64,000 bases of DNA from NCBI GenBank assembly GCA_002245135.1, contig NGBS01000305.1:124001-188000 (forward strand), read 5' to 3'. The position numbers were made by a program, and so were the translations under genes. The DNA comes from Proteromonas lacertae. Lineage: Eukaryota > Sar > Bigyra > Opalinata > Proteromonadidae. This document shows, in pieces, positions 48,601 to 59,685 of the stretch; within the stretch, counting starts at the first letter, position 1, and each line of letters starts with the position of its first letter. A model generated the notes under the pieces. It worked only from the letters and a program-made list of their open reading frames with translations. It was not told the DNA's origin and did not search any database.

Positions 48601-49529
48601 CATTATCTTGCTTATTATTACCTCATTATCTTTTGTATTTATTTCTGAAAATCCATTTTTTATTTCATTCTCATAATGTTTAAATAACAATTCATCAATC
48701 TTCTTTCCATTGATTTCTTCATTACATAAATCATTGACAATTTCACATTTATCTCTTTCATATTTACTCATTGTCAGATTCATATATAAATATCCAATAT
48801 CAACTATTAATAGATATTCTACTTCCTTTTCATCTAATAAAAATGAGTTGTTATTTTCATATCCATAACAAATACTCACACTCAAATTCTCTGGTATTAT
48901 ACTCAATAAATTCATATTTAATCGATTACATAGTATCTTTATTATATCTTTCTCTAATTCACCATAACTGTTTGGAATAGATATTATTATTGGCATTGCA
49001 TCTTTCTCTTCTTCTTTCTTAGATTCATCTCTTTTATATATCTCTTGAATTTTAGATAAAAACATCATATATAAATGTTCTACACTCAATTTATATTCTT
49101 TTATCTATTCAATAACATATTATTAATTATATATTCATACATTAAATATTATTCCATTTACTTCCATTCTCTCTACATTCTTCTTTTTTAATCTCAAGTC
49201 ATTTTCAAAGTCCAAATCATCATATTTCTTTCCCAATAAATTCTTTATACTCGTTATGGAGTATTTTACATCTCGACGAGACTACAACACTAAATACTAA
49301 AATACAAATACAGGGTTAAAAGCTTTTTGACCAATCATCCTCTTACCTAAATTGCCTTCTAAAAATACTATTCCACATCTATTATTTATATCGAATAAAA
49401 ATACGGTAAAGATTTCTCACCTAAATCAGTTTCATATAGTTTATATCCCTCAGCAGTAGAATATGATGTGGTTGTGATTTTATTACCACCAAAATCAACA
49501 CCATATATCTTTTCAATCTTTGCAGACAT
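42662..49529 (-). CDS. Hsp110/Hsp70-Tudor/Agenet fusion, copy C (longest helical middle)
   Basis: ATG at 49529: MSAKIEKIYGVDFGGNKITT. Introns of 26 and 30 nt lead to RRDVKYSITSIKNLLGKK. The exon 48127-49089 is an intact ATPase core: MPIIISIPNSYGELEKD, ENLSVSICYGYENNNSFLL, LLIVDIGYLYMNLTMSKYE, KCKLSADGASSINLSIDL, LPVGGTMRIPYFQRMV, TLNMDECMSSGNSYYGSIL. The helical middle (about 44.97-48.1 kb) is about twice that of A and B, with a K/N-rich run near 47.8 kb. The intron at 44938-44969 joins SEQYKMK to TIVERIIDKHKYDK in frame. Repeats follow (FSIGDYVSIKQF, YDVGDDVIMNNNNETG, GDYVSVNSNKDCRI). A Glu/Lys run encoded by a short tandem repeat has a frame change at the A6 run 42897-42902, after which DEEVEVFVKFKGKEQWKKAI closes the protein. 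Confidence 0.75.
42900..42990. repeat. Short tandem repeat (TTTTTCTTCTTC type) in copy C
   Basis: On the minus strand a GAAGAAGAAAAA-like unit repeats about four times and codes for alternating Glu/Lys, or Arg/Lys in the next frame. Slippage here could change the frame between the E-rich run and the last repeat domain. Confidence 0.85.
44938..44969 (-). other. Junction intron joining chaperone and repeat halves, copy C
   Basis: 32-nt GTATATTTTTG...TTACATAG intron, phase 0. It links the last helices (SEQYKMK) to TIVERIIDKHKYDKK and then the first SH3-like unit (IRIGDILYDKVYESYVSI). Confidence 0.75.
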
Positions 49530-50053
49530 AAAAAGTGACTTTTCTAAACTTTACAGTATGACATTATTGCTAAATATTTATATCAAAATAGAATATGTAT
49601 TTTTTATGCACTACAATAGATATTATGTTAAAACAAAGAAGATTAAGATCATTTTTGATAGTATTTACACAGAATTTAAAGTGATGTAAAAATATATAAA
49701 ATATGCTATAATGTACATTATGACTATTCTTTCTGCTCAAAAGCCTCTAATTCGTTATATTGTTATTAACTAAAAGTATTGTGATCATTTAGCAACTATT
49801 TAATATTGCAGCACTTCATCACCATATTTACTTTGTTAACACTACTAGTTCATCCATATAGACTACTTTGTGAAATATGAATAATTTAATTTCAATATCC
49901 TCCAAATATATATTTCATTACTCTTTCATTCAAATCAACTTCTTCATAACTGCATAAAATCTAAACTAAAAGAGAAAAATAGAGTTTTTCATTCAAACTT
50001 AAGCTTGAAATTTTGAATTTTTTAAAAACGTTTGTTAGTTTATCTCATTAAAT
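49530..50053. other. Intergenic between divergent genes, 524 bp
   Basis: AT-rich spacer between the start of copy C and the IFT74 start on the other strand. Short ORFs here have no family features. It probably holds both promoters. Confidence 0.55.
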
Positions 50054-51948
50054 ATGGTATAGAATTGTAATTTTATATTTTTAGATTCCAGGAACAAGTG
50101 GTATGAATTTTTGTTTATGATTTTTAGCTGGTGGAACTGTAATTCGTCCTCCAACAGGAAGTCGTCTTTCTACAGGTCAAAGATTAAGCACAGCTCAAAG
50201 ACAGCAAGGTATAATAACAGAATATTATAATAATATAGCCAACCTATCTACTGTTGGTCTTACAACTGAAATGAAAGTGCCAACTACAGCAATAAACAAA
50301 GAAGTATTAAATTGTTATCATAAAATAGGGTTTGAGAAGTATGCCATCTTCATCAGGTCCAGGAAGACAAATCAGTGATTTATCATATTTTGAACAAAAA
50401 CTCGTGAAAAAGAACAAGGAAATAGCTGACGAAATTCAACACATAAAAGAAGAACAAGAGAAGATAGATAAAGATAATGAAGCATTTAACCAATGTCAAA
50501 CAGAATATGAGTCATTAATGAAAGAAGTGAGAGATTTAGAAGGATGTTTAGCAGATTATAACTTAGCTAGTGATAAAGCCAGAAATCAGTATAATTAATC
50601 AAAATTTAGTTATATATAATAGTACTCCAGTTGGTGATTTAGTCGCATATGCAAAGATGTTAAGTGATCGAAACAAACAAGCTGAACAAGATGCAGATAA
50701 TATATTTATGCAGAGAAAAGAGATTGAATCAGAAATAGCTCATATGGATGAAGAAGTTGATAAAATCACTCAAAACTTAGAAGTTCAATTAAACAAACTA
50801 GATCCAACAGCTCATGGTAAATATATGAGTTTACAGAAAGAAAAGAAACGATTAATTGAAATGACTGAAGATCGATCAAATCAACTTAGTCAATATAATC
50901 AACAAATCTATGAGTTAGACAGACAAATCAAAAGTGATATTTATTTAAATCAATTCTTAGACAGTGAAAAAGAATTTAAGAAATTATCAGTAGAAAGAGA
51001 TGAATTAGAAGAAGAATTAAAGATCTATAAAATGGATGAAAATGAAGCAAAATCTTACTTAACAGAAAAAGCAAAAGAATTGAAAAAGAGAAGTCAAAAT
51101 ATTGATGATGAAATTGATTCAATCACATCAGAAACTGAAAAGATTCGAGCTGATTTAAATCGTTCAAAAAACAGTAATGAAGATAATGATATGGAAAAAT
51201 TAGAAGTATTAAAATCTAGAGAAAATGATATGAATGAATATATCAATTCATTTGATGAAAAACGAAAGAAAGAAATGGAAGAACAACAAAGACTACAAGA
51301 AACAATTGTTGCTTTATTAGCTCATATCTCTAACAATATGTCATCTAAGACAAATATGCCTGATAAAAATACTTATGAAGAATTGAAGAATGATTTAGAT
51401 TTCAAACGAGTTCAAGCAGAGAATGCCGAAAAGACGAAAGAAAATTTAAAGAAACAATTGGAGAAACAAAAGAAAGATTTTAGTAAGATGCAGGATTTAG
51501 ATATTCGAATAGCAGGTGAAGTAAAAGGAATAAAAGAGAAGATAGAGTATAAATTATTATATATTATAATAAAAATAGAAAAATGAAGAAAGAGATAGTA
51601 ATATTTGATGATATTGAAGGATTAAAAAAATCAGCAGCTGAAACAAAAATCTATTTAACGAAACTGAAAGAAGAATATGAGAGAAGAGAAACTCATTTGA
51701 AAGAGATGACTGAAAGACTTAGTCGAGAGAATAGTTCATTAAAGTCACAATTGAAAGATCTTAAAGCTGATCAAGATCTTCAAGTTATATTGAAGAAAAT
51801 AAGAGATAGAGAACAGAGTGTATTTAATATGAGTGAAACAATCGAGAGAACGTTGAAAGCTACTAATTATGCTGAATTGAAGAAGAAATGTATGGAATTT
51901 GTAGGAAAGATAAACCAAGAGAATATTAATATTCAACTTGGTGTATAA
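50054..51948 (+). CDS. IFT74: Intraflagellar transport protein IFT74, with a 3-nt first exon
   Basis: IFT74 is an IFT-B core subunit that pairs with IFT81 and helps carry tubulin in cilia. Here the ATG at 50054-50056 is followed at once by a GTATAG...TTTAG intron, so the first exon is the start codon alone. The next exon is 16 nt (IPGTS), then GGTVIRPPTGSRLSTGQRLS, a basic tubulin-binding type N-terminus. Further introns of 30 and 25 nt lead to RSMPSSSGPGRQISDLSYFE, the conserved IFT74 entry to the coiled coil. A 34-nt intron at about 50593-50626 joins DKARNH to TPVGDLVAYAKMLSDRNK. A 32-nt intron near 51550 leads to IVIFDDIEGLKKSAAETK and the end. The rest is coiled coil of normal family length (about 560 residues). 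Confidence 0.92.
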
Positions 51949-52045
51949 GAATAAAAATTTACAGTATTTAAAATTGTTGTTCTTTTGGGGAATAATCTAA
52001 ATACTTTAACAATAAATTAAATTATAAATAAATATTATCACATCT

Positions 52046-52309
52046 TTACTGTCCATTATTATAAAGTTCATTCTCATACCCTATTATTCTCAGCACTTCA
52101 CTAAGATACATCACTTTATCTGCTGGAACAAAATCAGGATGATTTGTATTACCTTCATGTTCTCTTAAGCATTTATATAACATTATAAACAATTCATCTC
52201 TTTAATCTTTTTCGCATTGAATTTTTAATTCTTCTAATTTTGTTCCCAGTGGTATTTCTATGGTAATTGGTGATTTTTGAATCGGTGGTGGAAATCTAAA
52301 GGGTAACAT
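52046..52309 (-). CDS. Small unrecognised protein, one in-frame stop
   Basis: The ATG at 52309 opens MLPFRFPPPIQKSPITIEIP, then LGTKLEELKIQCEKD and an in-frame TAA near 52202. Past it the frame stays open as RDELFIMLYKCLREHEGNTN, then HPDFVPADKVMYLSEVLRII and GYENELYNNGQ, ending at 52046. The amphipathic, protein-like text on both sides suggests one gene of about 87 residues with a stop that is either an error or a real lesion; no GT-AG intron removes it. I do not recognise the family. Confidence 0.4.
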
Positions 52310-52407
52310 TCGATTAATAATAATATCAAAATTATTCGAATTATGTGATAAACATATAAAAAACAGATTAAATTCTCTATTTAGTATTTATAACAACAAC
52401 TATAAAT

Positions 52408-53298
52408 TTACATTAAGAACTTCAATGCATGATACAACTTATTCTGTTTCATAGGGTTGATATTATACGATCTCCAATCAAATACACTAACTCTATCTCC
52501 AACATCCATTTTCTCACCATAATCACTTTCATCAAAGAATGAAACTTCTAAATTATTAAATTTTGCAGTTTCATGTAGAGTTGATTCACAATGAGAGTGT
52601 CTGTTGTATTTAAAATTAATCATTATGTATTTAAACAAAGTAGAAGACATTCTAACTATATTTATAAATGCAAATATTCTTTCAGTTGGTGCTTTTGATT
52701 TAATCCAGTTATTATATTCATGATTACAACAATCATACCAACACCAGTCTGTTGTGTTATATGCTACTCTTTTAGGTAATGATAATAAATCTGAATATCT
52801 TTGATCATATTTTCTGAAGAATTCATACATATTTCCAGAATAAGCTAAATCTCCTTCCATTACCCAAATATATTTATATTGATTGTAGATATGCTTGATA
52901 CTCTGCAAAACACTCTCTAACCACATTGACCACATATAGAATCCAGGAGATTGGTTTCTACAACCACCCATCATTCTCTGGTAAGAAGGAAATCTATTCA
53001 CAAAGTCTGTAGAGGTGAAACAAAACACTTTATATGGTCTTAATACATCCACATAACTGCATGTCTCTGTAACAAACGCTATTGTATATTCTGATTGTAA
53101 GGACTGTGCAACTTGTATCCATCTTTTAAGTTGAGCATCTGTAAACCTAGAAAATGCCACTACTACTAATTTCTGACTTTCTTTTAATTCTGGAGTTAAT
53201 CTTCTACTATATAATACTGAGTTTTGAGTTTTATCATGGCTATGTATTAAATATAAAAAAGCAGTTGTAAGTAATACACAAGTAATAGTAAGTAACAT
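52408..53298 (-). CDS. Type II membrane protein, putative Golgi glycosyltransferase
   Basis: Single exon of 296 residues. A signal anchor (MLLTITCVLLTTAFLYLIHS) is followed by a luminal domain. LVVVAFSRFTDAQLKRWIQV is a nucleotide-fold-like first strand. YIWVMEGDLAYSGN has an acidic pair at the end of a hydrophobic strand, like the D-x-D type region of glycosyltransferases. Many Cys and Trp follow (TTDWCWYDCCNHEYNNW). The family is not certain; the layout and the E-G-D site are my reasons. It has no introns. Confidence 0.5.
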   Translation of the reverse strand: MLLTITCVLLTTAFLYLIHSHDKTQNSVLYSRRLTPELKESQKLVVVAFSRFTDAQLKRWIQVAQSLQSEYTIAFVTETCSYVDVLRPYKVFCFTSTDFVNRFPSYQRMMGGCRNQSPGFYMWSMWLESVLQSIKHIYNQYKYIWVMEGDLAYSGNMYEFFRKYDQRYSDLLSLPKRVAYNTTDWCWYDCCNHEYNNWIKSKAPTERIFAFINIVRMSSTLFKYIMINFKYNRHSHCESTLHETAKFNNLEVSFFDESDYGEKMDVGDRVSVFDWRSYNINPMKQNKLYHALKFLM

Positions 53299-53581
53299 CG
53301 AAAAAACAATTTTAATTTCTAAAATATATTCGTTTCATTATTTTTTAAAACATTTTTTGCTAATATAAGAAGTATTAGAATGTTGTGGAAATAAAAATTT
53401 ATTAAAGTGGCAATTTGTTAAATGATGTATAATACTATTAAACATATTACTGACTAATCTACATCTTTCTCTATACACAATTTTATCAATTGAAAATATG
53501 TGCAAAAAGGGTGTATTTCAACAATAATACACAATCAAAATAAAAATAATAATTAAAACAAATTGTTCTTTCTCTCTCCCT

Positions 53582-54410
53582 CTATTTAGGTGTATTGTCC
53601 TGAATTGATTTAACTAATGTATCTGGATCATTTCCTGCATTTAATTTCAAATAATAAGGAATATACTTATTCTCACTTGTAACTTCAACAAATTTAATTC
53701 CTTTTTTACCTTCTTTACTCACATTCATTCCTTTATAAATCATAAAATTCAATAATAATTGTCCAGTTAATTTAACCATTACAATTCTACTTTTACCAGT
53801 TGTTCTATAAATAGATAAATATATATATAATATAATATAATATATATACTTATGTTTTAGTATTCTAATTGTTCCTTCACCAATTGCTTCATATTTATTA
53901 TCTTTTAATTCAAACAATTTACCTATCATTTCTGATTGAATATCTTCATCTTTATAATTATCACCTAAATCTATTTTAGATGGTTCATTGTTGCTAGGAT
54001 CTGTAATTTCGGTTTTATCATCTTCCTCTTCTTTATTAGTTGAAGATGCTATTGGATTAAAACTAAACATTGATGATGTTGTATTATTATTATTATTGAA
54101 TAAAGATGGAGTAGTAACAGAAGAATTATTACCAAATAAAGATCCAGAGGCTGATGTAATTGTAGTTGTTGATTGTTGGTCTTTATTATTTCCAAATAAT
54201 GATGGCATGGGTGTAGTAGTAGTTGATAAAGTGGGTGTATTAAATAATGAATTTGTTCCTGTTGTTGTTGTTGTTGTTGTTGTTTCGGATGATTTATCTT
54301 TATTTGATACAAGTATTGGATCTTTGTTACCAAACAATGAACTATTAGGATTTGATTTACCAAATAAAGAAGTAGGAGATGATGATGATGAAATAGTTGT
54401 TTTTGTAGCT

Positions 54411-54451
<41 letters not shown>

Positions 54452-55762
54452 GCCAAATAATGAAGGAGTAGTATTTGTTGATGATTGATCTCTATTATTA
54501 CCAAATAAACTTGAAGTTGTTGATGAATCTCCAAATAATAATGATGATGAAGGATTTGCTGTTGAAGATGATGTTTCTGTTGATGTTTTATTATTATTAT
54601 TATTAAATAAAGAAAATAATGAATTTGAATTTGATTCATCTTTATTCTTTTCATTGTTATTATTCTTCTCAGGTGAATTAAAACTAAATAACAATGATGT
54701 TGATGTTGATGATGACAAATTGTTATCTTTTTGTTTCTCTTCGTGTTTAGATGGAACTCCAATCATTGGAAATCTAAACGTCTTATTATTATTATTATCA
54801 TCTTGTTGTTGTTGTTGACTTGGAAATGATACTTTTGTAACTGAATCTGTTGTTGTTTTATTGTTCAATAATGGAAATTTAAACAATGAAGATGGAGTAC
54901 TTGCAATACTACTGGCAGTATTGTTATAAACGTTATATTTATTATTAATTTTATTCATATAATTAAGGTATTCCTGTATAAAGATAGACCAATCACTACA
55001 TGGATTTTCTTTTAATTGGCTCTTTACATGTTCAGCAAATTGCATATTCAATGATGCGATTTTCTTTAATTTCTTTATAGTAATATCATCGTCAGAGGAA
55101 GTACTCTTTAATGGAGTTGTTGTAGCTGCGATAGTTGCTGGAATTGTAGTGGTAGTTGAAGAAGAAGCAATAGTTGATGATGATGAAGGAAATGGTAATG
55201 TACTTGTTGTAGTTTTAGTAAATAAATTTATGTTCATGTTCTCATTATTATTTTTACTTGGAGTAGTACTAAATAATGATTTAGTTATTGGTGGAGAACT
55301 TGTTGTAGGCTTGAATGTAAACAATGAATTTGTTGATTTAGTATTCTCAGGAGATTGGTTTGAAAATGAAAAAGATGGTCGTTTTGGAGGTTCTTCGTCT
55401 ATTTTGGCGTTTGTATCTTCTTTGCTTGATTCATCATCATTTAATGAGCCATTATCTGTATCTGAGCTATTTTGAGTGTCGCTTCCATTATCACTTTCAT
55501 TATCTTGAGTTTCTGGCTGTACCTTTTTGAGTGCAGAAAAAGAATAACTATTATCTGAATTAGCTGGATTATTTTGCATCACTTGCTGTTTAAATGACGA
55601 AGAAATCTTATAGTGCGGTCTTTTTGCAAGTGGTTCATCTGGTTCACTGTCATCAATAATATCAATGGCACTATCGCTATCTTCATCTTCAGATCCTTCA
55701 CTATTCACTCTAGCTTCATATTCTTCTCTTGATTCTTGGGCATTAGGGTTTCTACGTTTCAT
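53582..55762 (-). CDS. NUP50: Nup50/Nup2-like FG nucleoporin with C-terminal RanBP1 domain
   Basis: ATG at 55762. The N-terminus MKRRNPNAQESREEYEARV, followed by an acidic stretch and RPHYKISSSFKQQV, resembles the importin-binding start of Nup50. The middle is low-complexity S/T/N with many SLFG or LFGNN motifs, the FG repeats of the pore channel, and an Asn run coded by a TTA repeat. A 44-nt AT-rich intron near 53830 splits the RanBP1 domain: KLFELKDNKYEAIGEGTIRI, then TTGKSRIVMVKLTGQLLLNF and PYYLKLNAGNDPDTLVKSI. Stop at 53582. Its start is about 80 bp from that of the EF-hand gene on the other strand. Confidence 0.85.
54412..54452. repeat. TTA trinucleotide repeat coding poly-Asn
   Basis: About 13 TTA/ATT units in a row within the FG region of the nucleoporin gene, read on the minus strand as AAT (Asn). 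Unstable-length tract of low complexity. Confidence 0.9.
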
Positions 55763-55841
55763 ATTTATTTAAAAAAATTAAAAATTAATTTTCATTAAAA
55801 GCTTGAGAGATGTTTGACTTGAAAATTTATTTTGAAAATAT

Positions 55842-56384
55842 ATGGAATTTGGACCATCTATCAATGAAATTGTATGTATATGTGAAGAATTTGATTTAAA
55901 AAAGAAAGGTATTTTCATTATATAATAAAATAGGATATTTATCGTTTGCTGAGTTTCAATTTGTTGTTATAGCTGTAATAGGAAGTAATCTATCTGATGT
56001 ATATAATCATTTTTATCAATATAGAATGAATATGAAAAAATATTGAATGGTTACAATCCTGAGGAAGTTGGTATAAATCTAAGATGTATTATTCCTTTAG
56101 TAATATCATATCTTGATGCAGCTCACCTTATCAAACCATATATAACCAATTTATCAACGACAGCTTATCTGTCCATGATATTTAAAGCATTAGATAGTGA
56201 TGATGACAATGTTATAACAAAAGAAGATGTAGAAAATTCATTTTGTGATAATTTTAATACAATCAGCAATAAAGAATTGAAATTAGCTATAGTAGACTTC
56301 TTTAAAGATCAAGATGTTGTTTCTTTTGATGATTTTAAGAAGAAACTACTTCCAATAGTTGTTAAGGATTTTATGAACAAATAA
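55842..56384 (+). CDS. EF-hand protein (EFCAB11-like)
   Basis: ATG at 55842: MEFGPSINEIVCICEEFDLK. Two 25-26 nt introns join KKK to GYLSFAEFQFVVIAVIGSN and then LSD to NEYEKILNGYNPEEVG, all in frame. There are two or three weak EF-hands: GYLSFAEF, ALDSDDDNVITKEDVENSF (a good calcium loop, D-S-D-D-D-N-V-I-x-x-E-D) and FFKDQDVVSFDDFKKKL (shorter, probably inactive). Total about 165 residues, near EFCAB11 in length and spacing. Calcium sensing is inferred. Confidence 0.75.
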
Positions 56385-56422
56385 TTTAACTAAATAAATA
56401 ATAGAAATAAATAAATAATAAC

Positions 56423-58443
56423 TTAATTCTTCCAAGTTGGTTTTTCTTTTGGTTTATACCTATTTTCTAGTGTTCTAGCCAGCTTCATACTCTCAGAGAT
56501 CTCTTCTATGTATTTGGGAGTAGAATTTATTTTTGGTTTAAATGTACAGTCTTTCAATTCATCAATCTGCCTTTTCATCAGTGTTTCATGTCTCATACTT
56601 TCCATTCTCTTTTCTTGACAATTGATTTTTTCTTTTAAAACATTAGGATTAGACAGTTGTAAATAACTATCAGAAGATTTTCGATTAATTTTTGGTTTGA
56701 ATGAAAAGTCTTTTTCTTCCACTTTTATTTGGTTTTTTAATCTTTCAATATTGATTTCCTTTCTTAATCCATCTTCATAACATAATTGACTTGGTGTTTT
56801 ACTTCTCATTTGCTTTGATTTATTTGTTAATTTTGGTCTATATGTTAAATTATTATAACATTCTTCTTGAAGTTTGTTTTGTTTGTTTATTCTGTTCATT
56901 TGATCTTTTTCAAGTCTTTCTTCAAATGATTTATTACTAATTTCAATATATACATTTAAAAAAATACATTTTACTGGTATATGGAGATGGTAATATCTTT
57001 GGTTTTATTGGAGTATCTTTTTTCTCATATATTTCATGTAATTTTTGTTTCTTTCTTTCTGTAATGTGTTGGAATGCTTGTTGTCTTGCTAAAAACTCTT
57101 CAAATTTGTGTTTTTTCTCAGATTTTCTTTCATTTGAATTGTATTCAATGATATTCTCTTTCTATACATAAAAATATTAATATTATTACGTCTTGATGTT
57201 TAGTCAGTATATTCATATAATCATTCAAATCAATCACTTTATTTTTATTCTCTTTACCACATGATTTTAAACTCTTTGTTTTATTATTACTTAATCTCTG
57301 AAATGGATCTTTTTTCAAATATTGTTCAGCTCTTTTCATATTAGATTTTAATGAGTTTGTTCGAGGTTTGAATGTATATTCCATATCTGAAGGAATTACA
57401 GTAACTTTGTTATTATTTGATATTCTTCTTTGTTTAGCTGATATACTACGAGATTTCTCAGTTATTTGTGGTTGAAATGTACATTCATTGTATTGTTCAT
57501 ATTCCTATTTATATATATATATTTATTATTATTATTATTATTATTTTATACTTTTTCTCTTCTTATTCTATCAATATCTTTTTGTTTTTTAGAAAATTCA
57601 TTCTATTACAATAATTAAATAAATATATTTATAAATATAATAGATATACTCTATATAATCTATCTGTAATTTCCTCTGGATCTGGTTTTGGATAATATAT
57701 AAATGGATTCTTATTTATATTTGGTTGAAAAGTGCATTCTTCCATTTCTTTTGCTTCTTTCTCCTCTTTTAGTTTATTTAATTCATATTCTTTCATTTGT
57801 TTTATATAATTGTAATCTATATCACTTAATCTTGTTGATTTTCGCTTTGTGGGTGTTTCTACAATAGTCTTATCTTTCATTTCTTTCATTTCTTTCATTC
57901 GAATGTTTATTTTCATATTTGATCTGCATTGAGGTATTGGAGATAAAGACTATACAAAAAACAGAATATCTATTATAAAATACTTCAAAATTTTGATGAT
58001 TTGTAGAAGGTGTGTATTTTGTATTATCTCTTTGCTCATATAAATTGTATTGATCATCATCTTCCTCTTCTATATTAAGCTCATTAAAAAATTGAGATTC
58101 TGTTGGAGTATTTGATTCTTGATGAGTATTTTCAATATTTGTTTGATTCTCAGCTATTAATTCTGATTCAAAAGCAACTCTATTAACAAATTACTATATC
58201 TAATAATACTTTGGTCTCTTTATTAAAAAACTATCGAATTCTTCCATCTGATTTCTAATACAGTAAATTTATAAATTCTCAGACATACACTTGATCATTC
58301 TGAATTGTTTCTAAGTTTTCATCTTCAGAACTTTCATCCAAATAGTCTAATTTATCAGGAATGTCGTAATTACTAAGATCTCTACAAAGCAATGAACATG
58401 ATATATACAGTTTTGTGGAATTTCCATCTAAATTTTCATCCAT
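56423..58443 (-). CDS. F-x-P-K-I-N repeat protein, probable cytoskeletal
   Basis: ATG at 58443 (MDENLDGNSTKLDLSNYD) with a 27-nt intron inside. Many exons follow with tiny introns. The marker is a repeated short motif: ECTFQPNINKNP, CTFQPQITEKSRS, YTFKPRTNSLKS, FSFKPKINRKSS, CTFKPKINSTPK, TYRPKLTNKSKQ, each set in basic, helical text. Proteins with scattered C-T-F-x-P-x-I-N motifs are common in flagellates and ciliates and often map to axonemes or cortex, but I know of no settled function. The stop at 56423 is about 40 bp from the EF-hand gene stop. Confidence 0.65.
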
Positions 58444-59082
58444 TGATTAAAAAACAACGCAACTGTATTTGAAATTTGCAAAAAGTTTGGCTTGATATAA
58501 TTAATCTTTGAAAGATTAATATCTCATTGAATTTACATTTATATCAATCGGATTTAAGCAGTAATGTGCAATTTCATTCTAATTATATTAGCTGCATCTA
58601 ATTATGCATTATAGACTTGGTATATTGAATTAATAATGTAATGTAATGATTAGATTGATTAGATATAAAGATATAGATAGAATTAGTTGTTGTCCTGACA
58701 AGTACAATATGCCACGTAGTACAGTCTAACCCTATATAATTTAGTATATTTCACTTGTTTTGGGAGATGCTAGTAATATCAATACAAGTTTAAAAATATT
58801 AAAAATGAATTACGTATATTCTAAATGTATAGTTAACTGAAGTATATTATAGTTTCATTAAGAGAAAAAGTAATTATCATCATAGTCACTACCGTATAGA
58901 ATACTTAATATGCAATGAAGCATATACTTCATATTTTAATTCATCAAAAGATGATCTATTATCACACTTTATATTTTGAACATTCTCACCTAATAGTAAG
59001 ATATTTGATAAAAAAACTGGAGATCCTGTTTACAGTTATTATGTACAATAGCTTAGGATCAAAAATGCTCAAATCTGTTCTA
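58444..59082. other. Intergenic, 639 bp
   Basis: AT-rich. The short ORF at 58915-59166 crosses into the inverted-repeat element and has no protein-like features. No RNA gene or regulatory motif recognised. Confidence 0.5.
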
Positions 59083-59654
59083 CGCCGTTGGGAGATAATG
59101 GGTTTAGATTACGTTGAAGTTATAAACATAACCTTAAGCCCCGCAATATTACAAATATACACTTAGTTTTTCAAATAAGTTACGTTGGCTATATATCGTA
59201 TATGTTCTGGTTAATCAGTTATATATCTAACATTGTTTGTTTATGCTTCATATTAAACATTAATAGCAATAGTAGAAAACGAAATTAAAGGTTTTAAGAT
59301 GAATAGAATATAATAATTTTAATTTCTTTATACTTAATATTGAAATTGAAAAAGTAGGCTTGAAAGAGGCTTGAACTCGATTTTTATTTTTGCATTTTTA
59401 ACTACCTTAACATCAATTTTTTCGCATCTTATTCATCTCAGCTGATGTATTTTTGTCTGTAGTAACGATTGAAACAAAAAAAAATATTGAATGAAGTAAA
59501 ATGCATTTAATATATATCAAGGAGGAAGCTTTAAAAAAATATATCGCAGATGTAGCTTATATGACAAAGTAAGATTATATTTGAATATAACTCACTACCA
59601 AACACTCCACAGCCGAATTAGTTTTTAATAAAACCCATTTATCTCCCAACGGCG
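59083..59654. mobile_element. Candidate non-autonomous DNA transposon (MITE), 572 bp, TA-flanked
   Basis: The left end CGCCGTTGGGAGATAATGGG (59083 on) matches the reverse complement of the right end (AAACCCATTTATCTCCCAAC then GGCG, 59631-59654) over 23-24 bp with one extra A. Both ends are bordered by TA (59081-59082 and 59655-59656), as left by Tc1/mariner-type insertion. The interior has no transposase. It sits in a gene-poor stretch. Only one copy is in the window, so the family and mobility are inferred. Confidence 0.6.
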
Positions 59655-59685
59655 TACAACAAAATCTTTAAATAACTATTCATTT

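Noticed and set aside
54049-54762. Long overlapping ORFs inside the nucleoporin gene (both strands)
   Set aside because: They come from the low-complexity N/S/T repeats and give only H/Q/L- or V/L-rich shadow text.
58915-59166. ORF across the left end of the inverted-repeat element as a transposase
   Set aside because: 83 residues with no DDE/D-type motif; it starts outside the element.
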